Part shown: positions 43,828 through 53,908 of the stretch, in pieces
Layout of the letters: every line of letters starts with the position of its first letter
How positions within the stretch are numbered: the first letter of the stretch is position 1
NCBI RefSeq assembly: GCF_001420915.1
Contig: NZ_CP013021.1
Coordinates: forward strand, 1,002,001-1,066,000
Direction: 5' to 3'
Source of the DNA: Agarivorans gilvus
GTDB lineage: Bacteria > Pseudomonadota > Gammaproteobacteria > Enterobacterales > Celerinatantimonadaceae
DNA: 64,000 nt
Made by a program: the position numbers and the translations under genes
Notes under the pieces: model-generated
What the model was told of the DNA's origin: nothing
The model's database searches: none
What the model saw: the letters and a program-made list of their open reading frames with translations, nothing else

Positions 43828-44881
43828 AAGTCCAAATACTTAAGATATACATCCAAAGTGAAGCTAAAAGCTCACCCAAAGTGCTTTGTTCGGTATAGAA
43901 GGCAACGGTAGCCTGAGAACCGTAACGGACGTTTTGCGGGACTTGGTCATTAGCAAAGGCGATATTCACCGCATAACGTTGCGCGCTCAAAGATTTATTG
44001 TCGGCCACCAAAAAGCCAGTATTTTGATCCATGTTATTACTACCACCAGTCCCCCAACCGATGCTTTCTACGTAGCCCAGCAATACACGTCCTGGCAAGG
44101 CATCCATCACCACTTTTACTTTTTGCCCCACTTTAATATGTTCGATGGAGTTTTCACGAACCATCGACGAGATCCACACCTCACGCGGATCAATAAAGGT
44201 CAGCATCGGCGAACCGGCGTTAGCTTTTTGCCCCACGGTGAGTTGCAGATTGGTGACTATGCCTTTGGATGGGGCCAATACCTGGGTTTTCTGCAGATCT
44301 AACTCGGCTTTTTCTAAGTTAGCCATTGCCGCCAATATTTGCGGGTTATCTTGCCCTTTGGGACCTAAGCTTTGTTTGGCTTGAGCCAATGAGGCTTCGG
44401 CAGCATCCAGCGCGGCTTCGGCTCGGTCTCGCCCTTCAATAGCATTATCCAACTCAGAGCGGCTCAATACCCCTTTTTTGGCTAACTCGCTGATTCGAGA
44501 AGCCTGTTCAACGGCATTATTACGTGCGGCTAAAGCTTCCACTACTTTGGCTTGTGCCACTTCCACTGCGGCAGTGCTGGCGCCAATATTTTGCCCGGCA
44601 ATGGCTAAGTTTGCTTGGGCCGAACGCACTTGAATTTGATAATTTCGTGGGTCAATTTTGAATAGTACGTCGCCTGCTTCAACCACTTGGTTATTGCTTA
44701 CATTCACTTCAGTGACGTTACCAGTAACCTCGGGAGCAATCCGCACCAGATAAGAATGTACCCGCGCATTGCCGGTCATTGGCGTCACTCGGTCGGCCCA
44801 AAGGCTATACAGCCAAACTACCAACACTATACCAATAACAATAAAACTTAACTTTCTAGAGGACTGCTCCGATTTAGACAT
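43817..44881 (-). CDS. HlyD family membrane fusion protein
   Basis: A 354-residue protein with one N-terminal membrane helix (LSFIVIGIVLVVWLYSLWAD), a biotinyl-lipoyl-like half (APEVTGNVTEVNVSNNQVVE, AGDVLFKIDPRNYQIQ), a long coiled-coil hairpin (about 75-190) and the second lipoyl half (APSKGIVTNLQLTVGQKANA). It bridges the inner membrane DUF2955 partner to the outer membrane. No outer membrane factor is encoded nearby, so a TolC-like protein from elsewhere would be needed. Confidence 0.9.
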   Translation of the reverse strand: MSKSEQSSRKLSFIVIGIVLVVWLYSLWADRVTPMTGNARVHSYLVRIAPEVTGNVTEVNVSNNQVVEAGDVLFKIDPRNYQIQVRSAQANLAIAGQNIGASTAAVEVAQAKVVEALAARNNAVEQASRISELAKKGVLSRSELDNAIEGRDRAEAALDAAEASLAQAKQSLGPKGQDNPQILAAMANLEKAELDLQKTQVLAPSKGIVTNLQLTVGQKANAGSPMLTFIDPREVWISSMVRENSIEHIKVGQKVKVVMDALPGRVLLGYVESIGWGTGGSNNMDQNTGFLVADNKSLSAQRYAVNIAFANDQVPQNVRYGSQATVAFYTEQSTLGELLASLWMYILSIWTYVS

Positions 44882-45336
44882 CTTCTGTTTCTCTTCCTAC
44901 TCGACAATTATCGGGCTGTTTAGTGTTTACTAACCAGCCATTCCCTAACTTTTCACTGAAGCGTCTATTCAGTACGCGATTAGGCAAACTCATCATCAGG
45001 CTAGCTAGGCTGCTGAATCCCTAATGTTAGTAAGGCAATTCTATTTAGCAATGAAACGCTTAGCAAGCCGCAATTAGCGCACTGCTTAAATGCTCAATCA
45101 GCCACATTCCAGCATAGCCTAACGATCCTAGGCTCAAACAGAAACATAGCTAAGATTAACCTAGACAAAACTTGTTTAGCCTTCGCTATAAGTTAGCCAG
45201 AGTTGATTTAAAAGTACATTTTTAGGAAAACTGCACCCAATTAATACCAATATGAACTTAAAAGCTCATGCCTAACTTTTATTTTCTCGCAGGCTATGGT
45301 TAATATTGACCTTTCTTAATACAAATTACTGATGTT
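44882..45336. other. Divergent intergenic region
   Basis: About 455 bp between the HlyD and GGDEF genes. It should carry both promoters. A small hairpin AGCCTA...TAGGCT lies near 45116-45136. I find no reading frame, operator or terminator that I could defend. Confidence 0.4.
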
Positions 45337-47043
45337 TTGTTGAGGCCTTTTTTGAGTCATTTCCGTTTATTGATACTCAGCCTGCTGGTGATTGGCGAAT
45401 TGGCTATTTCAGCTAGCTTCGCTCAAGAAACATTCACCTACCAGGTAGATTATTTACAAGAAGCTCCCCAGCAAGCTATATCTCTAACAACGGCAAGAGC
45501 CATGTTTGAACGCGGAGAAGCTAAAGGCTCTGATTCTGGCTTACTGTCATTTGGCGTAGGAAGCCCTGCTGTATGGGTCAGGATTAAGGTGAACAATCCA
45601 ACAGATCAGTTAATTCACAAGCGCCTCACCACCAGTGTAACTTGGGTCAATTACCTAGACCTATATCAAGTGCAGGCTAACGGCCATGTAACACTGCGCT
45701 CTAGCGGGGATGCTTTAGCGCGAACCCAAGAATTATTACCCGGTATTGGCATCGTATTTAATGTGCAACTCCCAGTGGGCGAAAGCGAATTTTATATTCG
45801 CGCCCAAGCCCACGACCCCATCGTTTTGCCTCTTCAGTTTCTGTCGCTGGAAGACGTCGCCGATAGCGATATTTCAAGCGGCATGTTATACGGCATTCTT
45901 TACGGTATCTTGCTGACTTTATTAGGGTATAACTTAATTCTACATCGCTCTTTAAAACAAGCGAATTTCGTCTTTTATGCCATCTATATTGGTAGCTTTA
46001 TCGTCTTGAATACCGGCTACAATGGTTATCTTTTTGCTTGGGTACATCCCAATTACCCACTGCTACAAAATTACTTTACCCTTAATATTATGGTGCTGCA
46101 TAGCGTCTTGGGTCTGGTTTTCTCACTGAGCTTCTTAGATGTAAAACGCCATCGTCCTAAGTGTTTTAAGCTGGTCTTACTCTATATTGGGCTGGGTATC
46201 CTATCCATATTGGTTGCTACAGTATTGCAGTGGCATTTACTGGCCGCATTGGTTGCTTTTTCTTACCTCAGCTTGTCTACTGTAGTGATGGTTGCTCTAG
46301 GCCTGCTACATTTATCTCTAGTAGCAAAAGCACAGCATTTTGTACTGGCGGTGAGTGCGAGTATGTTAGGCTTATTTACGACGGCAGCCACCAGCGCGGG
46401 GCTTATTCCATTTACTTATGTTGGCTATCACGCGGCAGAGTTTGGCGTCTTGCTGGAGGCCATGGTGCTGGCCTATATTTTGTCAGTAGCTTTAAAAGTA
46501 AAGGAAAGTGCCAGATTAAAAGCGGAATATCTCGCCGCCTATGACCCTCTCACTAATTTATTAAACCGTCGCTCATTTTTTAGCTTGGCATCGCAAAAAA
46601 TTGAACAACATAAGGCAGAGGGTGTGCCTTTATCCTTAGTGGTAATGGATCTGGATCATTTCAAAAAGGTAAATGATGCCTATGGCCATCATGTGGGTGA
46701 TGAAGCACTGAAACATGTCGCAAACATATTGCAAAACAATACCCGCAAAGATGACTTAGTTGGCCGTTTTGGAGGCGAAGAAATCGTGATCCTGTTACCC
46801 AAAGATGATTGTCAACAAGCCAGTCTTTTCACCGAGCGCCTTCGAAAAAGCTTGGAAAAAACACCTTTTGCCAGCGGTGGTATGCAGGTATATATCACCG
46901 CCAGTTTCGGTGTCGTTGAGCTAGCAGGAAAAATGGCTTTGGATGAACTCATTAAAGAAGCCGACACCCTGCTCTATCAAGCTAAGAAAAATGGCAGGAA
47001 CCAAGTGGCCAGCGCGACTTTCTCAGAAGTCTCTCTCGCTTAG
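45337..47043 (+). CDS. 7TM-DISM diguanylate cyclase (GGDEF)
   Basis: A 568-residue protein: signal-like segment, a periplasmic 7TMR-DISMED2 beta domain (about 35-180), seven membrane helices (about 185-390) and a GGDEF domain (about 405-560). The active site is GRFGGEEIVIL, and RKDD five residues before it is an intact inhibitory I-site (RxxD). It should make cyclic di-GMP from GTP in response to a periplasmic or carbohydrate-like signal. The start is unclear: 45337 is TTG and no ATG with a ribosome site lies nearby. Cyclic di-GMP could link the flagellar and polysaccharide genes in this window. Confidence 0.9.
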   Translation: MLRPFLSHFRLLILSLLVIGELAISASFAQETFTYQVDYLQEAPQQAISLTTARAMFERGEAKGSDSGLLSFGVGSPAVWVRIKVNNPTDQLIHKRLTTSVTWVNYLDLYQVQANGHVTLRSSGDALARTQELLPGIGIVFNVQLPVGESEFYIRAQAHDPIVLPLQFLSLEDVADSDISSGMLYGILYGILLTLLGYNLILHRSLKQANFVFYAIYIGSFIVLNTGYNGYLFAWVHPNYPLLQNYFTLNIMVLHSVLGLVFSLSFLDVKRHRPKCFKLVLLYIGLGILSILVATVLQWHLLAALVAFSYLSLSTVVMVALGLLHLSLVAKAQHFVLAVSASMLGLFTTAATSAGLIPFTYVGYHAAEFGVLLEAMVLAYILSVALKVKESARLKAEYLAAYDPLTNLLNRRSFFSLASQKIEQHKAEGVPLSLVVMDLDHFKKVNDAYGHHVGDEALKHVANILQNNTRKDDLVGRFGGEEIVILLPKDDCQQASLFTERLRKSLEKTPFASGGMQVYITASFGVVELAGKMALDELIKEADTLLYQAKKNGRNQVASATFSEVSLA

Positions 47044-47165
47044 CGTGAATCTTTCATACTAGCAATGGTTAGCTTATGGCGCGGGTAAATGCGGTTTACT
47101 ATAAGGCGCTAAATGGTCAACCATAAAGCTAGCCAACAAACCTTCCTCATGTTAACAAGACACTT

Positions 47166-47990
47166 CGATTTAGCTAATGAAGCGGGTTGCTACATTTAGC
47201 CCTATTTGCTGCTCGGCAACAGGCGGAAATAAAAGGCCCAAGTGAGACGCCGTGTTGGGTAGTTTTAAACACGCGAAATATCGGGATATTTTATCATCTT
47301 GATTTCTAAGATATATAAACAAAATCAAAGTGCCGCCCCAAAGCGCCATGGTAAGAAAGTTGCTAATACCTATCATATTCAAGCCACTTTCCATGGCTTG
47401 TAATAGTACCAAAGCTAAGACATGCCAATAGTTTTACCAAAGCCACCATCGGTGGTTTAGCCCAGCTAACACCGATGCCAAAATGGTGACCAATAGAAAC
47501 GACTCGCCGTAAGAAGACTTTGCCGAGTTAAATTTCGACATCATAATCAAAGCGGCAAAAACACATAACAAGGATGACAAGATATGAGTGACGACCAACA
47601 CCTTGTGGAACTTAATCAGTTTTTCAGCTGTTCTCACCTCGGCATCACCGAAACCTTTAATGGTGTAACCGGGGCCAATATCAACCTTGTTGATTACATC
47701 AACAGCTGCGTTAATCACTGCATATCCGCCAGAGGCGGGGTCGTAGGTGATGCTACCGTTACCAATTAAGGAAGCCGCTTAAGATGGGATTATCATGCCA
47801 AATACACCCACTTTATTTTTGGCTCGACGCTCCTGAACCGCGCAGCCAGCACCAATGGGGCCTTGTGAGACAAATAAAATCACCGCTGTCGCTATGCACT
47901 CTCATTAATTCAAGCGTGGTGCGGCGCGAGTCATCAATGTTTTCCGCTACAGGCATACGTGAGATTAGCTTAATTAAGGCAATTAAAGAT
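47166..47990 (-). pseudogene. Remnant of a ribose-type sugar ABC transporter
   Basis: On the minus strand, pieces of a periplasmic sugar-binding protein C-terminus (FVSQGPIGAGCAVQERRAKN, NGSITYDPASGGYAVINAAV, GPGYTIKGFGDAEV) run directly into the C-terminal part of a BPD_transp_2 permease (SAKSSYGESFLLVTILASVL, then LVLLQAMESGLNMIGISNFL and TMALWGGTLILFIYL). At least three frameshifts are present (near 47425, 47440 and 47785). The ATPase and the permease N-terminus are missing, so a deletion joined the two ends before or during decay. Confidence 0.75.
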
Positions 47991-48119
47991 GGGGAGAGTT
48001 AGGCAACGCTTATGGCGAAGCAGCCTTCCCTGCTCACGCTATAGCCAGCAGAGATAAACTAAAACGAGGAGTGAGTGATGAGGAGTTCGAGAAGAGTGCT
48101 ATAGCAAAAACGGTATGAC

Positions 48120-48398
48120 TTAAGTTCTATACAGTACTTTCACCACATGCCAACCAAACTTGGTTTTGACCAGGTGGGGCACTAGCAATTCACCGCTAAA
48201 ACATACCTTGTCAAATTGAGGCACCATTTGGCCGCGCCTAAACTCACCTAAATCGCCACCTTTCTTCCCCGATGGGCAGCTTGAATATTTCTTGGCTAAG
48301 GTTTGAAATTTAGCCCCTTTTTTAAGCTGCTTAATAATGTCTTCAGCTTGCTCTTTATGCTTTACCAATATGTGTAAAGCAGCTGCGGTTCTGGCCAT
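48120..48398 (-). CDS. ppiC: Parvulin-type peptidyl-prolyl isomerase
   Basis: A 92-residue single-domain parvulin, the length of PpiC. It shows ALHILVKHKEQAEDI at the N-terminus, FQTLAKKYSSCPSGKKGGDL, FRRGQMVPQFDKVCF and C-terminal TKFGWHVVKV. It catalyses cis-trans isomerisation of peptidyl-prolyl bonds and, without a signal peptide, acts in the cytoplasm. It is a lone gene. Confidence 0.93.
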   Translation of the reverse strand: MARTAAALHILVKHKEQAEDIIKQLKKGAKFQTLAKKYSSCPSGKKGGDLGEFRRGQMVPQFDKVCFSGELLVPHLVKTKFGWHVVKVLYRT

Positions 48399-48638
48399 AA
48401 GGGTCCTTAATAAAATTGAATAGCGTCCCAGCGAGCTTAAACAAATCTGGGTGCGCCCAATCCAACTATTATAAATAGTTAAACTAAGTCAGTCAGCCCT
48501 AAATAAGCCCATAGGCTCGGTTTACCAAGCTGGTAATGAGCAAAATATAAACATCCATCAAGTCACGTAACATCACAGACTTTTAGCCCTCGCCTTCTAA
48601 TGCTAAGCTAGGGCAGATTATAGCTTTAGGCAACGGAC
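48399..48638. other. Intergenic region before the yjbF-like gene
   Basis: 240 bp that should hold the promoters of ppiC and the exopolysaccharide operon. A yjbE-like small gene, present in Escherichia coli before yjbF, is not visible. Confidence 0.4.
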
Positions 48639-49307
48639 ATGCATTTGAGAAAACTGGTAATTTTAGCGAGCCTTTGTAGCTCGCTCATGGCTTGCACCCA
48701 TGAATACAAAAGCGGTAAAGAGCTGCTTGATATCGCCATTAACGGGCTACCAGATGCCAACTTCACCGAAGAGCAGCGTTTGGCCTTTGACTACGCTGCC
48801 ATCTATGTGAAATACGGCATTTACCCCAAAACTTATATGGCGCTGGCCAGAGCCGATGGTCAGCAGCGGATTTGGTCATCCACCGATGGCATCACCATCG
48901 TCACCCGTAACGGACAAATAATTCGCGCCGATGGCTTACCCTTTGTTAGCAGTGGTGTGCGGTTTGAAGGTGAAGATCCTTTCGAACTAGGACTGCTTTC
49001 TGTTAAACCTGAGCAAGTTTATTTCTCAAAGCGCGACTTTGCCTCAGTAGGCCTATTTGGTAGCCAAGCCCAGTCAAGCTTTTCTTTTGGTGAAGTCAGC
49101 GAACAGAGTATTGCTGGCAAGCAACGCAAATTACAGCAAGTCACTGAACGGCTATATGTGCCTGATTTAGATTTCAGCGTAGTAAATCACTACTGGGTAG
49201 AACAGAATAATAACAAACAATTGGTGTGGCGCAGCGAGCAACAGCTAGGTCCAGACCAACCGCTGATTCGTTTAGAAGGGCTAATGCCTTACTACGAAGA
49301 TATTTAG
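48639..49307 (+). CDS. yjbF: YjbF/GfcB family lipoprotein
   Basis: A 222-residue lipoprotein (lipobox SLMAC near residue 19) of the YjbF/GfcB family, with YVKYGIYPKTYMALARADGQ and QQRIWSSTDGITIVTRNGQI typical of it. The family belongs to group 4 capsule and colanic-acid-related loci and is thought to act in exopolysaccharide export. First gene of a three-gene operon with yjbG and yjbH. Confidence 0.85.
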   Translation: MHLRKLVILASLCSSLMACTHEYKSGKELLDIAINGLPDANFTEEQRLAFDYAAIYVKYGIYPKTYMALARADGQQRIWSSTDGITIVTRNGQIIRADGLPFVSSGVRFEGEDPFELGLLSVKPEQVYFSKRDFASVGLFGSQAQSSFSFGEVSEQSIAGKQRKLQQVTERLYVPDLDFSVVNHYWVEQNNNKQLVWRSEQQLGPDQPLIRLEGLMPYYEDI

Positions 49308-49340
49308 TCAGCCATGCTAATTCAAAAGGAAGCTCTTATT

Positions 49341-50195
49341 ATGCGCACGATGCGTAAACTCACCTTGCGCCAGCATGGCGCCTCGCAGTTGTACTCGCTC
49401 AAACAGCTGCTGAAATTAACCCCCAGCTTAAGTTTGTTGCTCATCGCCAGTTTAAGCCCAAGCCTTGCTCAAGCCAACACGCAGCCCAACTCAGCAAAAC
49501 CGCTTAGCATTACATTAATTAAAGCCAATCAGCCAATTCAAACATTAAGCCTTCCCGCCACAGCGAGGCTGAGCGATGCCATCGACCAGTTACATATTGG
49601 CGACAAAGATTATTGGCCGGCGATAGCTTGGTTGCGTAAAGGAGTCAGTGAACAGTACCGTGAAAAACATGCAAAGCTGATCAGCCTGATTGATCAACAA
49701 ATTAAGCAAGATCAGGATGAAGCCAAACAATGGTCTCAACTAAAACAACAGGTACTGAATATTGTGGTTAGCGACCGCATGGTCACCGCGCTGCATCCCG
49801 ATAGAATTTATGCCAAGCCCACTGAAAATTTTCTGCTGCAAGATGGCGACCGAATAGTATTACCCGTTCGCCCCAATACCGTTGGCATAAAAGGCTTTGT
49901 GGAAAGTAAACAGCTGGCCCACCAAACACAAAACGACGTGCTTGATTACTTAAAACAAGTGACGAGCTATGAGCTAGCCGATAACAGCGAAGTTTGGCTA
50001 ATTCACCCCGACACCCGTGCCGAGCTTATTCCAATTGCCTATTGGAACAAGCAAAGCCGACAATACCTAGCTCCAGGCAGCATCATCTTTGTTCCAGCTA
50101 AACAACAACTGTTGAGCGATGAATATCAACAAATTAACCAGCTCTACCTTGAGCTTTTGCAAAACCAATACATAGGATATCGCCAAGGTGAGTAA
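49341..50195 (+). CDS. yjbG: YjbG/GfcC family protein
   Basis: The start is placed at the ATG at 49341 (MRTMRKLTLRQHG) after AAGGA, giving 284 residues; a frame nine codons longer begins directly after yjbF. A signal peptide is followed by the GfcC beta-grasp-like domains (LSDAIDQLHIGDKDYWPAIA; LLQDGDRIVLPVRPNTVGIK). GfcC proteins are periplasmic capsule-assembly factors. It overlaps the start of yjbH by 8 nt. Confidence 0.83.
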   Translation: MRTMRKLTLRQHGASQLYSLKQLLKLTPSLSLLLIASLSPSLAQANTQPNSAKPLSITLIKANQPIQTLSLPATARLSDAIDQLHIGDKDYWPAIAWLRKGVSEQYREKHAKLISLIDQQIKQDQDEAKQWSQLKQQVLNIVVSDRMVTALHPDRIYAKPTENFLLQDGDRIVLPVRPNTVGIKGFVESKQLAHQTQNDVLDYLKQVTSYELADNSEVWLIHPDTRAELIPIAYWNKQSRQYLAPGSIIFVPAKQQLLSDEYQQINQLYLELLQNQYIGYRQGE

Positions 50196-52329
50196 TCAAA
50201 TCAAAATGCTAAAACTGAAGCCGCTAATCCTTGCCTCGAGTACAATTTTGCCTATGGCCGGTATGGGACTAGCCACTGCGGCTCCTAGCCAGTCTGATTT
50301 TGGTGGCGTAGGGCTAATGCAAATGCCCACCGCCCGCATGAGCCCGGAAGGCGAATTTGCCTTTAACCTTAACTACGTGGACCCCTATATTCGCGGCGCA
50401 GTATCGGTCACGCCAGTACCTTGGTTTGAAGGGGTGATTCGTTATACTTCAGTAGAAAATCGCTTATATAGCAACTTTCCTGGCTACAGTGGTGACCAAA
50501 GTTATAAAGATAAGGGCTTCGATGCTAAATTTCGCCTCTGGCAAGAATCCTACTACATACCGGAAATAGCCCTAGGCTTTCGTGATATAGGTGGTACAGG
50601 GATATTTTCTAGCGAGTATTTGGTAGCCAGTAAACGCTGGGGAGAACTGGACTTTACCCTAGGAATGGGTTGGGGCTATATGGCCAATGGTAGCAGCATT
50701 AAAAATCCATTTTGTACAGTGACAGATGGAGCTTGTTACCGACCAGGCTGGACTCGAACCGACACCGACCAAGGAGGTAAAGTTGGTTATGAAAACTTCT
50801 TTAAAGGTGAACACGTTGGACTATTTGCTGGACTAGAATACCAAACACCTATTGAAGGCCTGCATATAAAACTAGAATACGATCCTAACAACTATCAAAA
50901 TGAAGCCTTACGTAACAAATTTAATCAAAGTCTGCCGATTAATGTGGGTGCCGTTTATTCTTGGGGAGACTACATAAAACTCAACGTAGGTTACGAGCGC
51001 GGCAATACCCTTATGGCCGGTATAACGATTCGCACTAACTACCAAAGCGTACCCAATCAGCTCAAGCTGGATCCCAAGCCAGAAGCACTTCGCCAAGAAC
51101 CTGCTCAAGCTAGCGATTATAATCCCGATGAGCTGATTGGCGCCTTATCGGAAAATGCTGGCTTAGAAGTTAAAAGTATTACTTTAAAAGAACAACAAAT
51201 TAATATCGTGGGTGAACAAGTTATCTATCGTGATCGTAGCGAGTCTGACCAACGAATAGCTCGTATCTTACATAACCGTCTACCCGATGAAGTGAGAGAG
51301 TTTACTATTGTTGAAAACAAAGCTTCACTGCCGCTTTATCAAACTACGCTGAAACGAGACCCCTTTTTAAAAGAGGCTAGACACGAGCTAACGCCAGGAG
51401 AACAAATCGAGTTTGCTTATAGCGCTGCAATAACTAATGAAGACGATTCTAATACGCGCACCGTCAGCAAAACGGAAGTAAAACGTAAGCCCTATAATGT
51501 TTCCCTCTATCCTGGCTTAACTCAAAGTTTCGGCAGTCCAGAAACCTTCTATTTTTATGCTCTATCTCTACATTTAGCCGGTGAATACCAGCCCACCGAA
51601 AAGCTAAAACTGGACGGTATCCTCTCTTGGACGCTGTTAGATAACTACGATAGATTTAATTATAAGGTTGACCAAACCACTGGGGCGATTCCACGTTCAC
51701 GTACCTATATTCGTGAATACCTCACCGAAAGTAAAGTGGGTATTTCTAACCTGCAACTTAGCTATTTCGATCACTATGGAAAAAGCCTTTATGCCCAATA
51801 CTACGGAGGCTATCTAGAATTTATGTACGGCGGCGTGGGTGGAGAGGTGCTATATCGCCCTTTCAATAGTTCATGGGCCTTTGGTGTCGATCTTAACCGC
51901 GTAAAACAACGTGACTTTGACCGAAAATTTGGTTTTAGAGACTACGAAGTTACCACCGGTCACGGTTCGCTCTACTGGCAAACGCCTTGGTATAATATCA
52001 AGGGTGAAATATCTGTGGGTCAATACCTTTCTGGTGACCGTGGCTTTACCGTTGATTTATCCCGAGAGTTTGATAACGGCACCGTTGCTGGGTTCTTCTT
52101 TACCCGCACCAACGTTAGCGCCAAAGACTACGGCGAAGGCAGCTTTAACAAGGGCTTTTACATTAAGATCCCCTTCGACATGATGCTGACTCGCTCCAGT
52201 ACTCAATATGCATCATTTAGCTGGATTCCCCTGACTCGAGATGGCGGACAAAAACTCAACCGAAAATACAGCTTATATGGCATAACCCACTCCAAGGGTA
52301 AAAACAGCGTGGCCAGCCATTATCGTTAA
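50188..52329 (+). CDS. yjbH: YjbH/GfcD family outer membrane protein
   Basis: A 713-residue protein with signal peptide and the YjbH start SDFGGVGLMQMPTARMSPEG (residues about 36-55), beta-rich throughout (two barrel-like parts), ending in a strand pattern. The GTG at 50188 gives overlap with yjbG; the ATG at 50206 is an alternative. The family is predicted to form an outer membrane pore for exopolysaccharide. The last gene of the operon, before a strong terminator. Confidence 0.87.
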   Translation: MSNQIKMLKLKPLILASSTILPMAGMGLATAAPSQSDFGGVGLMQMPTARMSPEGEFAFNLNYVDPYIRGAVSVTPVPWFEGVIRYTSVENRLYSNFPGYSGDQSYKDKGFDAKFRLWQESYYIPEIALGFRDIGGTGIFSSEYLVASKRWGELDFTLGMGWGYMANGSSIKNPFCTVTDGACYRPGWTRTDTDQGGKVGYENFFKGEHVGLFAGLEYQTPIEGLHIKLEYDPNNYQNEALRNKFNQSLPINVGAVYSWGDYIKLNVGYERGNTLMAGITIRTNYQSVPNQLKLDPKPEALRQEPAQASDYNPDELIGALSENAGLEVKSITLKEQQINIVGEQVIYRDRSESDQRIARILHNRLPDEVREFTIVENKASLPLYQTTLKRDPFLKEARHELTPGEQIEFAYSAAITNEDDSNTRTVSKTEVKRKPYNVSLYPGLTQSFGSPETFYFYALSLHLAGEYQPTEKLKLDGILSWTLLDNYDRFNYKVDQTTGAIPRSRTYIREYLTESKVGISNLQLSYFDHYGKSLYAQYYGGYLEFMYGGVGGEVLYRPFNSSWAFGVDLNRVKQRDFDRKFGFRDYEVTTGHGSLYWQTPWYNIKGEISVGQYLSGDRGFTVDLSREFDNGTVAGFFFTRTNVSAKDYGEGSFNKGFYIKIPFDMMLTRSSTQYASFSWIPLTRDGGQKLNRKYSLYGITHSKGKNSVASHYR

Positions 52330-52353
52330 ATTAGAGCATGTAACTACAACAAT

Positions 52354-52377
52354 AAAGCCAAGCAAATGCTTGGCTTT
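52354..52377. terminator. Bidirectional terminator between yjbH and ugd
   Basis: AAAGCCAAGC-AAAT-GCTTGGCTTT between two converging genes. Confidence 0.82.
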
Positions 52378-52437
52378 ATCAATTTAGATGTTTACATTAT
52401 TACTATCACACAGAGCCCTAAAACCCTAAGGGGTATA

Positions 52438-53604
52438 TTAGTCACTACCAAACAAGTCTCGTGTATACACCTTGTCGGCAACATCCTTGATTTCATCCAC
52501 CATGCGGTTGGCGATAATCACGTCACAACTAGCTTTAAATTCATTTAGATCCCGTATAACTTGGGAGCGGAAAAACTCTTCTTCTTCCATTACCGGCTCA
52601 TAAATAACCACTTCAATGCCCTTGGCCTTAATACGCTTCATAATGCCCTGAATACTGGAAGCCCTAAAGTTATCTGAACCCGACTTCATAATTAATCGGT
52701 AAACCCCTACCCGCTTAGGATTGCGTTTAACAATCGACTCAGCAATAAAGTCTTTGCGAGTAGTATTGGCATCTACAATCGCGCCAATAATGTTATTAGG
52801 CACGTCTTTGTAGTTAGCTAATAATTGCTTAGTATCTTTAGGCAAACAGTAACCGCCATAACCAAATGAGGGGTTGTTGTAGTGAGTACCAATTCGAGGG
52901 TCTAAGCCCACCCCTTGAATGATCTGCCGAGAATCTAAACCATGGGTTTCAGCGTAAGTGTCTAATTCATTGAAGTAGGCAACGCGCAGCGCCAAATAAG
53001 TGTTGGCGAACAACTTAATTGCTTCTGCTTCCGTTGACTTAGTCAGTAGAACGTCAATATTCTCTTTAACAGCACCTTCAACTAACAAGTTTGCAAAAAT
53101 TTGAGCGCGTTCCGACTCTTCTCCCACCACTATACGAGAAGGATGAAGGTTGTCGTATAAAGCTCGTCCTTCTCGCAAAAACTCAGGAGAAAAAAGAATG
53201 TTATCCACCCCGAATTTTTCACAAACAGATTTGGTATAGCCCACCGGGACGGTGGATTTAATCACCATCACCGCTTCAGGGTTAATCGCCAATACATCCT
53301 GAATCACTGCCTCTACAGACTTTGTATTAAAATAATTCGTTTCAGGGTCATAATCGGTCGGCGTAGATATGATCACATAATCCGCCCCCAAATAAGCCTG
53401 TTGTTTATCCAGCGTTGCGGTGAAGTTCAGCGCCTTATTACTTAAGAAATCCTCAATTTCTGCATCGACAATTGGTGAACATTTATTGTTCAATAAGTTC
53501 ACCTTCTCTGGAACAATATCAACAGCTACTACTTCATGATGTTGAGAGAGTAACATCGCGTTTGATAAACCTACGTAGCCAGTCCCGGCAACAGCAATCT
53601 TCAT
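52438..53604 (-). CDS. ugd: UDP-glucose 6-dehydrogenase
   Basis: A 388-residue enzyme with NAD loop MKIAVAGTGYVGLSNAMLL and catalytic Cys in GGYCLPKDTKQLL (near residue 250). It oxidises UDP-glucose twice to UDP-glucuronate, a precursor of capsule and exopolysaccharide. The length fits the short enterobacterial Ugd type. Part of the minus-strand polysaccharide cluster, with about 300 bp before it. Confidence 0.93.
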   Translation of the reverse strand: MKIAVAGTGYVGLSNAMLLSQHHEVVAVDIVPEKVNLLNNKCSPIVDAEIEDFLSNKALNFTATLDKQQAYLGADYVIISTPTDYDPETNYFNTKSVEAVIQDVLAINPEAVMVIKSTVPVGYTKSVCEKFGVDNILFSPEFLREGRALYDNLHPSRIVVGEESERAQIFANLLVEGAVKENIDVLLTKSTEAEAIKLFANTYLALRVAYFNELDTYAETHGLDSRQIIQGVGLDPRIGTHYNNPSFGYGGYCLPKDTKQLLANYKDVPNNIIGAIVDANTTRKDFIAESIVKRNPKRVGVYRLIMKSGSDNFRASSIQGIMKRIKAKGIEVVIYEPVMEEEEFFRSQVIRDLNEFKASCDVIIANRMVDEIKDVADKVYTRDLFGSD

Positions 53605-53908
53605 TCATATGTCCTTTTCACAATATTTAATCGGTTTTCACTACACTCAGCTGACGGTAGTGAGAAATTTTTATATCAATTCACCCGTATATTTACTGTG
53701 TATTTAACCACCATAAAACCAAGGTTTGAAATGCAAAAAAATATAAGAGAACTAAACCAGCGACACAAAGCTAAGCTATATTGTTCCTGAGTTTTCTCTC
53801 CCGAAAAGAGGCAATGACAATACCTACACACCAAATTATCAAGAATAAATATTTTTGTGAAGTAATTCACAATACAATTCAAGTTAGTCAATTTTTGGAC
53901 AATCTACC
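53605..53908. other. AT-rich gap between ugd and rfbB
   Basis: About 300 bp with no gene. It presumably holds the ugd promoter. I see no JUMPstart-like element and no clear terminator after rfbB. Confidence 0.4.

Noticed and set aside
47784..48002. 72-codon plus-strand frame
   Set aside because: It is the antisense of the decayed sugar-binding protein gene.
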